From Micromonospora fulviviridis (GTDB taxonomy: Bacteria > Actinomycetota > Actinomycetes > Mycobacteriales > Micromonosporaceae): DNA of 64,000 nt. The translations under genes and the position numbers were made by a program. Shown in pieces: positions 43,656-52,334 of the stretch. The notes below the pieces were generated by a model. That model was given only the letters and a program-made list of their open reading frames with translations, was not told where the DNA came from and ran no database searches. The stretch lies in contig NZ_BMRA01000006.1 in the NCBI RefSeq assembly GCF_014648395.1, forward strand, positions 33,069-97,068, written 5' to 3'. Position 1 is the stretch's first letter. The number at the start of each line of letters is the position of its first letter.

Positions 43656-44480
43656 CCCGCGCTACACATCTCGGCCCCGGACGTCCTGGCACTGTAGTGG
43701 CCCGCCGTGACGGGGTGTGCGCGCAATACCCCGAGTCGGGGGCGACCGTTGCACCCTTTCGCGGCGGTGTCCACGTTGGCTTGGAAGTGGCTGACTGCGC
43801 GGTCAAGGCTGTCAGGCGGCCACCCCGGAGTCCAGGATTTGCCGTTGTCGCCACCAGCCGGGGCTGTTACCTGGGCCTTTGTGGTGATTGACCCTCCCGG
43901 ACCGGTGCGGCTGGTCCGTCCAGCGGACTAGCTGAGGGGCGGCCGGCGGCCGGGTTGTGGCGTGAGTCGCTTTTCCGGGTAGGGGCCCCGTGCCGGTTCC
44001 TGTCGGCTCCGGCAGGGCCGGGGCGGAGTCCTCGTTGAGCAGATTGGCGACCTCGGGGATCAGCTGCGGCGGCGCGTGTCGCAGTCCGCGGCGACCACCG
44101 GTGGAGTACACCTATTCGATTCCTGCGCTATTCCCTGATCATGAGGGTGGCGTGGCGCTGCAAGGCCCGGCTCAGGTTGGGGCCCTGGTGCCAGTGGAGA
44201 TCCCGACCGGCTATGACGGACGAGATGGACTCCACCGGGACGGCCATAACTGGCCCCGCCACGGGCTGACCGTCGCTACTCCCGGTTACCGAACGTAGTC
44301 GGCGCTGGTGCTTACCGGGCGGCGATTGGCGCCGACCCGCGCGTTGTCTGCGGCAGATCTGGTCGTTTGTGGGCAGGAGAGCCATAAGAGCCGACCCGCC
44401 CGCCCGGCGAGGTAACTTGTGCATCGGCCGGCGACCTCCGCCGAGCAAGCGACGCGCTTCCCGGACCGCACCCGACAGGC
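43656..44480. other. 825 bases without a convincing gene
   Basis: Short frames on the minus strand (for example LRHAPPQLIPEVANLLNEDS near 44050) have some protein-like character but no start or known motif. I see no insertion-sequence ends or tRNA here. Confidence 0.45.
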
Positions 44481-45449
44481 TCAGCGTGGATTGCGGGCCG
44501 CGATCCACCCGTCCCGGTACGGGGCCAGGAACCCGATCAGGGCGGCGAGCATCGCGTCCGGAGCCTGCTCGGCGACCCAGTGTGCGCAGTCGGGCAGGAC
44601 CACGGTTTGCACGTCGTCCGCGACGAGGTCCATCCACTTGCCGACCTGTTCGCCGAAGCTTTCGGCTCCGCCGATCGCCAGGACGGGCATCGTCAGCCGC
44701 CGGGTCTTGCGCTGCTCGTTCTGCGCCTGGGTCACCGGGAAAGCGCGGTAGAGCTCAAAGCAGCCGCGCAGCGCCTCCGGGTCGGCCGCGAGGAGGTCGA
44801 CGTAGTACTTGACGGCGTCGGTGGGCAGCATCTTCTTTCCGGCCGCGGCCGAAAACTTCGCGCCTAAGAAGATGTCCTCCCGCCCGCTGACGAGCTTCTC
44901 GTTGACCTCCGGAAGTGCGTTGAACGGGATGTGCCACAGGCGTTCGTTGAGTGGCGCGGGAAGGAACAGTGGCGGCGTGGGAGACACGCCCGGAAGAGGG
45001 GCTTCCCCGAGGGCCAGGCGGTCGACCCGATCGGGGTGATCAGCGGCCAGGGCGTAGCCGATGAGCAGTCCGGTGTCGCAGCCGACCATGGCGAACCGCT
45101 GGTGGCCGAGCGCGTCCATCAACGCCACAAGGTCGTTTGCGAGGGTTGCGGTGTCGTAGCCGTCCCGGGGCTTGTCGGACAGCCCCATACCACGCTGATC
45201 GACCGCGATCACCTCGAAGTTCTCGGCCAGCGCCGGCATCATCAGCCGCCATGCGTACCAGGTCTGGGGCCAGCCGTGTATCAGCAGCAGCGGCGGCCCG
45301 TCGCCTCCGATGACCGCGTGCAGGCGCACTGCCCCGGCGCCGACGTACCGGCTGGTGAACGTGTCCGTGAACCGGTCCGGCAGGTTCGGAGCCTGCGACA
45401 CGGAGCCGGGGCCCTCCGCGGCGAACAGGCCGGTGGACGATGCGCCCAT
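44481..45449 (-). CDS. Alpha/beta hydrolase, epoxide hydrolase-like
   Basis: The 322-residue protein has oxyanion motif HGWPQTWYAWR, VIAVDQRGMGLSDKP, the nucleophile elbow VGCDTGLLIG with Asp as nucleophile (not Ser), and a late LPDCAHWVAEQAPD with the catalytic His. The Asp nucleophile and HGWP place it with epoxide hydrolases or haloalkane-dehalogenase-like enzymes. The cap domain spans roughly residues 150-240. ATG 45449 has GAGGGG upstream at good distance; the GTG/ATG at 45467 is less likely. Cytoplasmic, monocistronic; substrate unknown. Confidence 0.88.
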   Translation of the reverse strand: MGASSTGLFAAEGPGSVSQAPNLPDRFTDTFTSRYVGAGAVRLHAVIGGDGPPLLLIHGWPQTWYAWRLMMPALAENFEVIAVDQRGMGLSDKPRDGYDTATLANDLVALMDALGHQRFAMVGCDTGLLIGYALAADHPDRVDRLALGEAPLPGVSPTPPLFLPAPLNERLWHIPFNALPEVNEKLVSGREDIFLGAKFSAAAGKKMLPTDAVKYYVDLLAADPEALRGCFELYRAFPVTQAQNEQRKTRRLTMPVLAIGGAESFGEQVGKWMDLVADDVQTVVLPDCAHWVAEQAPDAMLAALIGFLAPYRDGWIAARNPR

Positions 45450-46057
45450 GTGGGGATCCCCTCTCACCGCAGATCACGGCACTGGCGTGCCGCCTCCGTC
45501 ACGCCCTCTCTTGGGTGACGCTGCCACAACGCCGACGGCCATGGACGTGATTGCCATTGACCTTCCTCTGTTCGGCTGACAGCCGGCGGGTCTGCGACGC
45601 AAAAGGACCACTGCTCCGTCACGTCAACCCCACCGAATACCCGGCGGAGTGCAACTCATCATGTGGAACCGACGTGTTGGCCGCCGATGTAGCCAGCACG
45701 ATCGTTGCCACCCGCGCATCTCGTGACCATGGCGCGGGATCGGTCGCATCGTGCGCCGCCAGCACGCCCCACGTCGAGATCGCCGCGAGCGCCAAGCCCA
45801 AGGAAGCAACCTCTCCAATCGTCCGGTCACCCACTCATAGTCGCTGACGGGCGCACAGTACTGCGGCCATGATCACCAACCATGTGCCGCGCACTCAATT
45901 CGGCATGTGCGTATACCCGCCGAGTCAACACTTCGTGACGCCGCGTAGCGCGCGGATCGCGGCATGAGCGGTCATGCGTGCGGCTGTGTGCGGGCGGGCC
46001 TTACCTTGCTCGGCCTCGCCCACCCGGTCGGCGTTGACGGGCCATGCCGGTTCACGG
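45450..46057. other. Intergenic stretch with one doubtful small frame
   Basis: The only candidate is a minus-strand frame at 45619-45834 (71 residues) with a hydrophobic start (ASLGLALAAISTWGVLAAHD). It has no known motif or clear ribosome site, so I do not call it a gene. Nothing else stands out. Confidence 0.4.
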
Positions 46058-46372
46058 CTACAAGTGGGTGTTCGACCGGCCAGCCCTGGTATGGCGGCCG
46101 TCCAGGCGGATCGTCCACGGGGAGATCCTGTCGATCCGCAGGTGGGTGCCGCTCCACGGGTCCCGGCCGAGTACCGCCCGGACGGCTTGCTCGGACTCCG
46201 CCTCCATGGCCAGCACCACGCGCACGTCGTCGAGCGGACCGCCCAAAACGACGATCCCTTCGTCGACCAGCAGGTCCATGTACGACGCGTGCGCGAGCCA
46301 GCCGGTCTGTTCTTCCATCGGCCTCGCAAGATCCCAGTGCAGGCCGGCGTGCGACAGGTGAACGAGATACAT
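46058..46372 (-). CDS. YciI-like family protein
   Basis: The 104-residue protein begins MYLVHLSHAGLHWDLARPME, continues YMDLLVDEGIVVLGGPLDD and MEAESEQAVRAVLGRDPW, a ferredoxin-like alpha/beta dimer fold of the YciI family. The conserved His and Asp of this family may be catalytic, but activity is unproven. It lies 10 bases downstream of the MFS gene on the same strand and is probably the third gene of that operon. Confidence 0.85.
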   Translation of the reverse strand: MYLVHLSHAGLHWDLARPMEEQTGWLAHASYMDLLVDEGIVVLGGPLDDVRVVLAMEAESEQAVRAVLGRDPWSGTHLRIDRISPWTIRLDGRHTRAGRSNTHL

Positions 46373-46381
46373 GGCCTCGTC

Positions 46382-47980
46382 CTACCGCCGTGGTCCCACA
46401 CTTTCGTTGTGAGCTGGTGCGGTCCGGCGGTGTGATGCTCGTAAGGCGTCCACCTGGCGGTCGGCGGCGTGGCTGTCGGTGGCGGCGCCGGTCTGTGATG
46501 GGATGCTGGTGCGTAGCGGGGTCTCGCGGATGAGCCAGGAGGCTGCGAACGCGATCACCGCGAGGGCGGCGGCGCCGAGGAGGATGCCGTGTAGGCCGCT
46601 GCTGACGGCTTCGCGTACGGCGTCGGCCATCGGACCCCGTAGGTTCGGCAGCCGCTCGGGTGTGAGTTCGCCGCCTCGCTCCAGTTGGCTGGTTGTGTCA
46701 TGGCCGAGGCGCGCGGTCAGGTCCGCCTGCATCCGGGACGCGTAGAGGGTCCCTAGCAGGGCGATGCCCAGCGATCCGCCGATGGTGCGCAGCAGGGTGA
46801 GTGTTCCGCTGGCGGCACCCATGTCGCGCGGGTCGGCGCTGTTCATGGTGATCAGCGTGGTGCTCTGCATCACCAGGCCCATTCCTACCGCGATGACGAG
46901 GGTGAGTGCCGAGGCCGCCGCCGCGGCGGTGTCCGCGTCGAGCAGCAGCAGGGCGAGAGCCCCGGCGATCATCAGCGCGCCGCCGAGGATCGGATAGAGG
47001 CGGTAGCGACCGTTGCGGCTGATGAGCTGGCCGGTGGCCAGTTGCGCGCCGAGCATGCCGAACATCAGCGGCAGCAGCAGCATGCCGGCGGCCGCTGGCG
47101 AGGCGCCTTGGACGAACTGCATGTACTGCGGCAGGTAGTTGGTCACGCTGACCATGGCGGCGCCGACCAGGAAGCTGAGGATCTGGGCGAGGGTGAAGTT
47201 GCGGTCGGAGAATAGCCTGGGCGGGATGACCGGTTCGGCGGTTCGGCGTTCGACGGCGGTGAATCCGGCCAGGGCGAGTACGGCGACTGTGGCCAGTGCG
47301 AGGATCTGCGGTGAGGACCAGGGGTAGGTGGTGCCGCCCCAGCTGGCCAGCAGGGTCAGGGCCACGATGGCGACGGTGAGCAGGGCCGCCCCGCCGTAGT
47401 CGATGCGGGGCTTGACGCGTTCGGTGGGCGGGAGACGGATCCGGGTGGCGATGATCAGGAGCGCCAGGGCGCCGATGGGCAGGTTGACGTAGAAGGTCCA
47501 GCGCCAGCTCAGGTAGTCGGTGAGCAGGCCGCCCACGAGAGGCCCGCCGACGTAGGCGATCGGCATGATGATGCCGATCATCGACTGCAGTCGGCCGCTT
47601 TCGCGGGGCGGCACGAGCACGCCGATGATGGCGAGCGCGCCGACCATGAGCCCGCCCGCGCCGATACCTTGCACAGCGCGGAAGGCGATGAGCTGGCTGA
47701 TGTCCTGCGACAGGCCGGCCAGTCCCGAGCCGAGCAGGAAGAGCGTGATCGCGGTGATGAAGGTTGCCTTGCGGCCGAGTAGGTCGCCGAGCTTGCCCCA
47801 GATCGGGGTGGTGGCCGCGCCGGCGAGCATGTAGGCGGTCACCACCCAGGCCAGGTGGTCCAGGCTGCTGAGGTCGCCTGCGATCGTGGGCAGCGCGGTA
47901 CCCACGATCAGGCCGTCCAGCATGGCCAGGAACATGCCGAGCAGCAGGCCGAACACGCCGACGTAGAGAGATCGAGTCAT
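46382..47980 (-). CDS. MFS multidrug efflux transporter (DHA2, 14 helices)
   Basis: The 532-residue protein has DHA2-family motifs: LDGLIVGTALPTIAGDLSSL in helix 1, TTPIWGKLGDLLGRKATFIT (motif A) after helix 2, FRAVQGIGAGGLM and the motif C region VGGPLVGGLLTDYLSWRW after helix 5. About fourteen hydrophobic segments are visible, followed by a hydrophilic tail. It is expected to export drugs or dyes by proton antiport. ATG 47980 is 5 bases from the flavin reductase stop, so both are transcribed from the promoter controlled by the TetR operator at 48600-48671. A GTG a few codons upstream is an alternative start. Confidence 0.92.
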   Translation of the reverse strand: MTRSLYVGVFGLLLGMFLAMLDGLIVGTALPTIAGDLSSLDHLAWVVTAYMLAGAATTPIWGKLGDLLGRKATFITAITLFLLGSGLAGLSQDISQLIAFRAVQGIGAGGLMVGALAIIGVLVPPRESGRLQSMIGIIMPIAYVGGPLVGGLLTDYLSWRWTFYVNLPIGALALLIIATRIRLPPTERVKPRIDYGGAALLTVAIVALTLLASWGGTTYPWSSPQILALATVAVLALAGFTAVERRTAEPVIPPRLFSDRNFTLAQILSFLVGAAMVSVTNYLPQYMQFVQGASPAAAGMLLLPLMFGMLGAQLATGQLISRNGRYRLYPILGGALMIAGALALLLLDADTAAAAASALTLVIAVGMGLVMQSTTLITMNSADPRDMGAASGTLTLLRTIGGSLGIALLGTLYASRMQADLTARLGHDTTSQLERGGELTPERLPNLRGPMADAVREAVSSGLHGILLGAAALAVIAFAASWLIRETPLRTSIPSQTGAATDSHAADRQVDALRASHRRTAPAHNESVGPRR

Positions 47981-47985
47981 GCGCG

Positions 47986-48579
47986 TCACGCCGCGTACGG
48001 CCGGAGGGCCTTGGCGTCGCGCAGCGCGTGCGCCCACCAGGCGAGCCGATCCAGCATCACTTTGGCGGCGGCCTCGGCGGCCGGATCGACTGCCTTGCCG
48101 TCGCCGTCGAACTGCTCCCAGACGCGCTGGAAGCCGACGCTGTCGCGGATGGTGACCGCGTGCAGCTCGGCCAGCACCAGGCGCAGCTGCTCGACCGCCC
48201 GCAACCCGGCGGAGAAGGCCCCGTAGGAGACGAAGCCGACCGGCTTGGCGTGCCACTCGGTGGTGTGCCAGTCGACGGCGTTCTTCAACATGGCGGGGAA
48301 GCTGTGGTTGTACTCCGGCGTGACGATGACGAAGGCGTCGGCCGCCGCCATGCGCGGCGACACCGCGGCCAACAGGTCCCTGGCCTCGTGGGACGCCGGC
48401 GGCTGGCCGAGGACCGGAAAGACGGTGGGCAGCGGCGTCTCGACCAGGTCGATGAGGTCGGCTTCCATATCGCCGCGCTGGGCGACCTGGTCGAGGATCC
48501 AGGTGCCCACGGCCGGGCCGAAGCGGCCGTCCCGGGTGCTGCCGAGGATGACGGCGATCTTGAGCTGGTTGTCGTTCAT
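47986..48579 (-). CDS. NADPH-dependent FMN reductase
   Basis: This 197-residue flavodoxin-like protein reads LKIAVILGSTRDGRFGPAVG (FMN phosphate loop), FVIVTPEYNHSFPAMLKNAV DW (the PEYN motif of the FMN_red family) and PVGFVSYGAFSAGLRAVEQL. It reduces FMN or quinones using NAD(P)H, possibly protecting against the same compounds that the adjacent efflux pump exports. GGAG lies before ATG 48579. It is the first gene of the MFS operon, divergent from tetR. Confidence 0.92.
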   Translation of the reverse strand: MNDNQLKIAVILGSTRDGRFGPAVGTWILDQVAQRGDMEADLIDLVETPLPTVFPVLGQPPASHEARDLLAAVSPRMAAADAFVIVTPEYNHSFPAMLKNAVDWHTTEWHAKPVGFVSYGAFSAGLRAVEQLRLVLAELHAVTIRDSVGFQRVWEQFDGDGKAVDPAAEAAAKVMLDRLAWWAHALRDAKALRPYAA

Positions 48580-48599
48580 GAGGGGACAACTCCTCCGCT

Positions 48600-48671
48600 G
48601 TGTACAACGTATTGGTGAGATACAACGTACACAGAGGCCGTGTACGTTGTCTACTCGAGATACGCTGTATC
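48600..48671. promoter_or_regulatory. TetR operator cluster in divergent promoter
   Basis: A perfect inverted repeat ACAACGTACAC (48622-48632) / GTGTACGTTGT (48640-48650) with a 7-base spacer lies in the 119-base gap. A further half-site GTGTACAACGTA occurs at 48600-48611 and a small palindrome GATACGCTGTATC at 48659-48671. These are the likely binding sites of the adjacent TetR protein, covering both promoters. Confidence 0.8.
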
Positions 48672-48698
48672 CCGATCAAGCGAAGGGAGCCCGTATCC

Positions 48699-49424
48699 AT
48701 GGCCACCGAGAAAGACAATCCGGGCGAACCGCTGTGGGCGCGCCTGGAACGTCCGGCCCCCGCTCCCCGCCAGACCCTCTCGCCGCAGCGCGTCGCCACC
48801 GCCGCGGTAAAGATCGCCGACGCGGAGGGCCTGGACGCCGTCACCATGCGCCGCCTGGCCACCGAGCTCGGCGTCGCGCCCATGGCGCCTTACCGCTATG
48901 TGTCGGGCAAGGATGACCTCCTGGAACTTATGGTCAACCATGTCTACGACGACCTGCGCCTGCCCGGGAACCTCGGCTGGCGCGAGACGATGCGCGCCCT
49001 GGCGCTTCAGACCCGCAAGCTGCTGCTGCGACACGTGTGGCTGGCTCAGTTGCCCCCGACGGCGATGCTCTCGCTTACCCCCAACCGCATGGCCATCGCC
49101 GAGAAGGCTCTGTCGGCCCTGGAAGGCCTGGGCCTGGACGCCGACGCGATGATGAGCGTGTTCCGTGCCGTGGACGCCTACGTGCACGGTGCCATGACCT
49201 ACGAGATCGCCGTGCAGAACCTCATGCGCCAGCAGGGCTGGTCCGACGGCGGTAAGCTGCGCAGCGAGCTAGCACCGCAGATGATCTGGCACATGCAGAC
49301 CGGGCGCTACCCCACCTTCCAGCACTACCTGAGTACAGCCACCCGCAAGGACGACGCGCGCTGGCAGTTCGAGACCGGCCTCGACTACGTCCTGGACGGC
49401 ATCGTCGCCGGCCTGGACATCTAA
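48699..49424 (+). CDS. TetR-family repressor (TetR_C class)
   Basis: The 241-residue regulator has an N-terminal HTH at about residues 29-76 (RVATAAVKIADAEGLDAVTM, RRLATELGVAPMAPYRYVSG KDDLL) and a long C-terminal ligand domain with a TetR_C-like pattern (MRALALQTRKLLLRHVWLAQ, LRSELAPQMIWHMQ). It probably represses the divergent flavin reductase/MFS/YciI operon and itself through the operators at 48600-48671. ATG 48699 with GAAGGGAG upstream is the start; an upstream frame begins inside the operators and is unlikely. Confidence 0.9.
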   Translation: MATEKDNPGEPLWARLERPAPAPRQTLSPQRVATAAVKIADAEGLDAVTMRRLATELGVAPMAPYRYVSGKDDLLELMVNHVYDDLRLPGNLGWRETMRALALQTRKLLLRHVWLAQLPPTAMLSLTPNRMAIAEKALSALEGLGLDADAMMSVFRAVDAYVHGAMTYEIAVQNLMRQQGWSDGGKLRSELAPQMIWHMQTGRYPTFQHYLSTATRKDDARWQFETGLDYVLDGIVAGLDI

Positions 49425-49747
49425 GAAGATCTCGGGGATGCACGCCATCGGACACGGAGGGCGATCACGGCTACGCGCCTCGCGCCAAGGCCGAGTTCGG
49501 CCAGGCGCTGACCGACAATAGAAGCCGAATGAGGGGCCATCACCGCCGCGGCAACGGCCCTCGAAGCCGAACTGTCCTTCCCTTTGAGCCGACTCATCGA
49601 CGAAACGCTCGACGTGCAGCGGCACCGGGCAGCTCCGGGATGAAAGGTCCGGCGGCGGGCGGTCAGCAGGATAAGCGCCACCGCCTACGAGCACCACCGA
49701 TGGCGTCACCGGGTACGGTACGGGCAGCTTGTGCAGCGACGCCGCTG
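49425..49747. other. No gene recognised
   Basis: This stretch lies between the convergent ends of the tetR and MFS-UspA genes. Only shadow frames are seen and no clear terminator hairpin was found. Confidence 0.5.
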
Positions 49748-51436
49748 TCAAGCTGTCAACCGGTACGGCGCTTTGCCAGGTTCAACCAGGACGACCGGGC
49801 GGGCTGCGGCGTGGGTCACCGCCGTGGTGAAGCTGCCGTCGGCGAACTGGGCCACCGGCCCGCGCGGGGACCGGCCGACCGCGATGACGCGTGCGTCGAT
49901 GTCGTCGGCGTGCTGAGCGAGGACCCGACCTGCAGCCGCGTGGTCGCCGACGCTGGCGAGTACCTGACCGGTGGCGACGATGCCCTGCGCGGCCAGCCGG
50001 TCGAGGTGGCCAAGGACCGCGGAGTGTGCCTGCTCGGCGTCCTCGGCGTCGATGGCCAGTTCCTCGACTACGGCGGTCTCGCGGACGTGGACAACCTCCA
50101 ACGGGCGGCCGGCGTTGCGAGCGATTGCGGCGGCCGCGTCGACGATCTTGGCGGCGTCCTCGGTGGCGCCGACCGCCACGATGACAGGTTGGTACCCAGC
50201 CGGCGGTGTGGCCCCGACGCGCTGCAGGCTCGGGCGCACCGTCTCCCCCTCGACCATGCCCTTCTCGGCCGCGGCGACCAGCTTGTGGCCGGAGGCGAGA
50301 ACGACGATGGCCAGGATGAAGGCGACGCCGCCGAGGTAGAAGGGGACGCTGAGGTTGGTGGCGTCGGCGAGCTTGCCCGCGGCGAATGGGGCGAGGCCGC
50401 CGCCGATGAACCGGACGAAGCCGTACGCCGAGGAGGCGACCGACCGCTCCACCGGCGAGACGAGCATGACCGCCTGGGTGGTCAGTGTGTTGTTGATACC
50501 GATGAACGCGCCACTGACGATGACAGCGCCGATGACCGCCGCCGGGGTCTTCACGCCGATCGCGATGATGGCCATGACGATGCCAAGGCCGAGCAGGTTG
50601 ACGTAGAGCACAGGCGCGGTGCCGAACCGTGCCTGCAGCCGCGGGGCGAAGAACACGCTGAAGGCGGCGACCAGCAGGCCCCAGCCGGTGAAAACCAGGC
50701 CGAGCTGGTGGGCGTTGAGTTCCATGGGGTACGGCGCGTAGCCGAGCATGGTGAAGAAGCCCCAGTTGTAGAGCAGCGCCATGATGCCCATGGTCAGCAG
50801 GCCGCGGTGCCGCAACGCCTTGAGCGGCGCGGCCAACGATGTCTTGTGCTCTGGCTTCGGCAGTGCAGGGACGAACGCGACGGTCGCGACGAGGGCGATG
50901 AACATCAGCGCCGCGACTCCGAAGAACGGCCCGCGCCAGCTGATGCTGCCGAGCTCGCCGCCGAGCAGGGGCCCGACCGCGATGCCGAGACCCAGCGCGG
51001 TCTCGTACAGGATGATCGCCCCGGCGAAGCCGCCGCTGGCCGAGGCCACGATGACGGCGAGGCTGGTCGCGATGAACAGGGCGTTGCCCAGGCCCCAGCC
51101 GGCGCGGAAACCGACAATGCCGCTGATCGAGTTCGACGTGCCGGCGAGCGCGGCGAACACGACGATGAGGATCAGGCCGACGATCAGTGTGCGCTTGGCG
51201 CCGATTCGGCTGGATACCCAGCCGACTACCAGCATCGCGACCGCGGTCACGACCAGATAGCTGGTGAACAGCAGCGACACCTGGCTCGGCGTGGCGTGCA
51301 AGCTGCCGGCCAGTGCGGGCAGGATGGGATCGACGAGCCCGATGCCCATGAACGAGACGACACAGGCGAACGCCACGGCCCAGACGGCACGTGGCTGCTT
51401 GAACGGGCTCGGGGCCGCCCCATGTGATGCGGTCAT
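49748..51436 (-). CDS. MFS transporter fused to a UspA-like domain
   Basis: The 562-residue protein has about 12 hydrophobic helices in residues 15-400 (VWAVAFACVVSFMGIGLVDP, VVGWVSSRIGAKRTLIVG as motif A, LYETALGLGIAVGPLLGGEL as motif C), a DHA1-type efflux layout. It is followed by a soluble domain of about 140 residues. That domain reads GYQPVIVAVGATEDAAKIVD, GRPLEVVHVRETAVV, and ends ARVIAVGRSPRGPVAQFADG then SFTTAVTHAAARPVVLVE, which is the alpha/beta pattern of universal stress proteins with a modified nucleotide-binding G-rich loop. The fusion suggests ATP- or stress-sensing control of efflux. AGGAG lies before ATG 51436. The marR gene is 34 bases upstream on the same strand. Confidence 0.88.
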   Translation of the reverse strand: MTASHGAAPSPFKQPRAVWAVAFACVVSFMGIGLVDPILPALAGSLHATPSQVSLLFTSYLVVTAVAMLVVGWVSSRIGAKRTLIVGLILIVVFAALAGTSNSISGIVGFRAGWGLGNALFIATSLAVIVASASGGFAGAIILYETALGLGIAVGPLLGGELGSISWRGPFFGVAALMFIALVATVAFVPALPKPEHKTSLAAPLKALRHRGLLTMGIMALLYNWGFFTMLGYAPYPMELNAHQLGLVFTGWGLLVAAFSVFFAPRLQARFGTAPVLYVNLLGLGIVMAIIAIGVKTPAAVIGAVIVSGAFIGINNTLTTQAVMLVSPVERSVASSAYGFVRFIGGGLAPFAAGKLADATNLSVPFYLGGVAFILAIVVLASGHKLVAAAEKGMVEGETVRPSLQRVGATPPAGYQPVIVAVGATEDAAKIVDAAAAIARNAGRPLEVVHVRETAVVEELAIDAEDAEQAHSAVLGHLDRLAAQGIVATGQVLASVGDHAAAGRVLAQHADDIDARVIAVGRSPRGPVAQFADGSFTTAVTHAAARPVVLVEPGKAPYRLTA

Positions 51437-51470
51437 GCAGGTTCTCCTGAAGGTCTGTGGATGCGCGTAT

Positions 51471-51905
51471 TCAGTCGGACGCCCGGGCGGCCTCGACGAG
51501 CCGGGCGAGCGCGGGCAGTGCGGCGGCGATAGCGGCCTGGTCCTGCGGATCGAGGCAGTCGAGCAGGTGCTGCAGGGCGTCGGCGCGCTCCGCACGGCGG
51601 CGCCTGAGGAGGTCGAGGCCAGCGTCGGTCGCCTCCACCAGCACGGCGCGGCGGTCGTCGCTGTTCGCGGTGCGGCGCACCAGGCCCTCGCGTTCCATGC
51701 GGGTAACCAGCTGCGTCATCCCCGGCTGGGAGACGCCCTGGGCATGAGCCAGCTCCGTCAGCCTGTGGGGTCCGTCCCGTCCTAGGCGGCTCAGGGCGGA
51801 CGAGGCTGCCGTGCTGAGGCCGCCGGCGGTGGAGACCTGGCGGATGAGCGTCACGAGGTGCTCGAGCACCACTACCAACTCAATGCCGGAGGCATTCGGT
51901 TGCAT
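51471..51905 (-). CDS. MarR-family transcriptional regulator
   Basis: The protein (144 residues from ATG 51905; 149 from ATG 51920) has the MarR winged helix: LTELAHAQGVSQPGMTQLVT as recognition helix, RMEREGLVRRTANSDDRRAV as wing, and flanking dimerisation helices (VVVLEHLVTLIRQVST and ALPALARLVEAARASD). It likely represses its own operon, including the MFS-UspA fusion. AAAGGAGG lies only 2 bases from ATG 51920 but 17 from 51905, so the start is uncertain and initiation may be tuned. Confidence 0.88.
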   Translation of the reverse strand: MQPNASGIELVVVLEHLVTLIRQVSTAGGLSTAASSALSRLGRDGPHRLTELAHAQGVSQPGMTQLVTRMEREGLVRRTANSDDRRAVLVEATDAGLDLLRRRRAERADALQHLLDCLDPQDQAAIAAALPALARLVEAARASD

Positions 51906-51938
51906 AACCCCATTATGCATAACCTCCTTTAGGCATAA
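51902..51938 (-). promoter_or_regulatory. Repeated GCATAA half-sites, probable MarR operator
   Basis: GCATAA occurs at 51902-51907, 51917-51922 and 51933-51938, about 15-16 bases apart. The middle copy is part of the perfect palindrome TTATGCATAA (51913-51922). The sites overlap the ribosome-binding and start region of marR, consistent with autoregulation. Confidence 0.55.
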
Positions 51939-52266
51939 GGGGCCGACCTGCAAGTGACCTGGAACTCACTTCTCGGTCGTACGGCTGGGTCTTTCCCAAG
52001 GGCGACCGGCTCAGTCCAGGTGAGGTGCGTTTGCGCAGGAAGTGGTAGCAGCCGTACGGACAGTCGCTTACTCCACGAACGCCACGTACCGGCGCGGCAA
52101 GTGATGCGGATCCTGACGCCCGGCCAGCGCCTCCAGAGCCCAACGCGGCACCGGTATCACCCCACATCTCGCCCGCAGCTCGCCAGATGTGCCCGAGATA
52201 TATCGATCTGTTCCTCATTCCAGGTACCGCTTCGGTCAAGCTTGCGCAGCTGGCAGGAGAGACCCC

Positions 52267-52296
52267 TTGACGATCCAACACGATCGGGCGTAAACA
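52267..52296 (+). promoter_or_regulatory. Candidate sigma-70-type promoter of the PTS operon
   Basis: TTGACG (52267-52272) and TAAACA (52291-52296) are separated by 18 bases, about 40 bases before the deoR-like start codon. The remaining part of the roughly 400-base gap after marR (51939-52266) shows no gene. A DeoR operator could not be recognised with certainty. Confidence 0.45.
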
Positions 52297-52334
52297 CAGA
52301 GGAAGTCACATCGAAACGGCGGTGAAACCAAGCG

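Noticed and set aside
43656..44480. Several short frames of 60-170 codons
   Set aside because: No start signals, codon pattern or motifs support any of them as genes.
49529..51427. Plus-strand frame of about 630 codons opposite the MFS-UspA gene
   Set aside because: Composition is extreme (Asp, Arg, Gly, Glu) with no motif. The minus strand shows clear MFS and Usp features.
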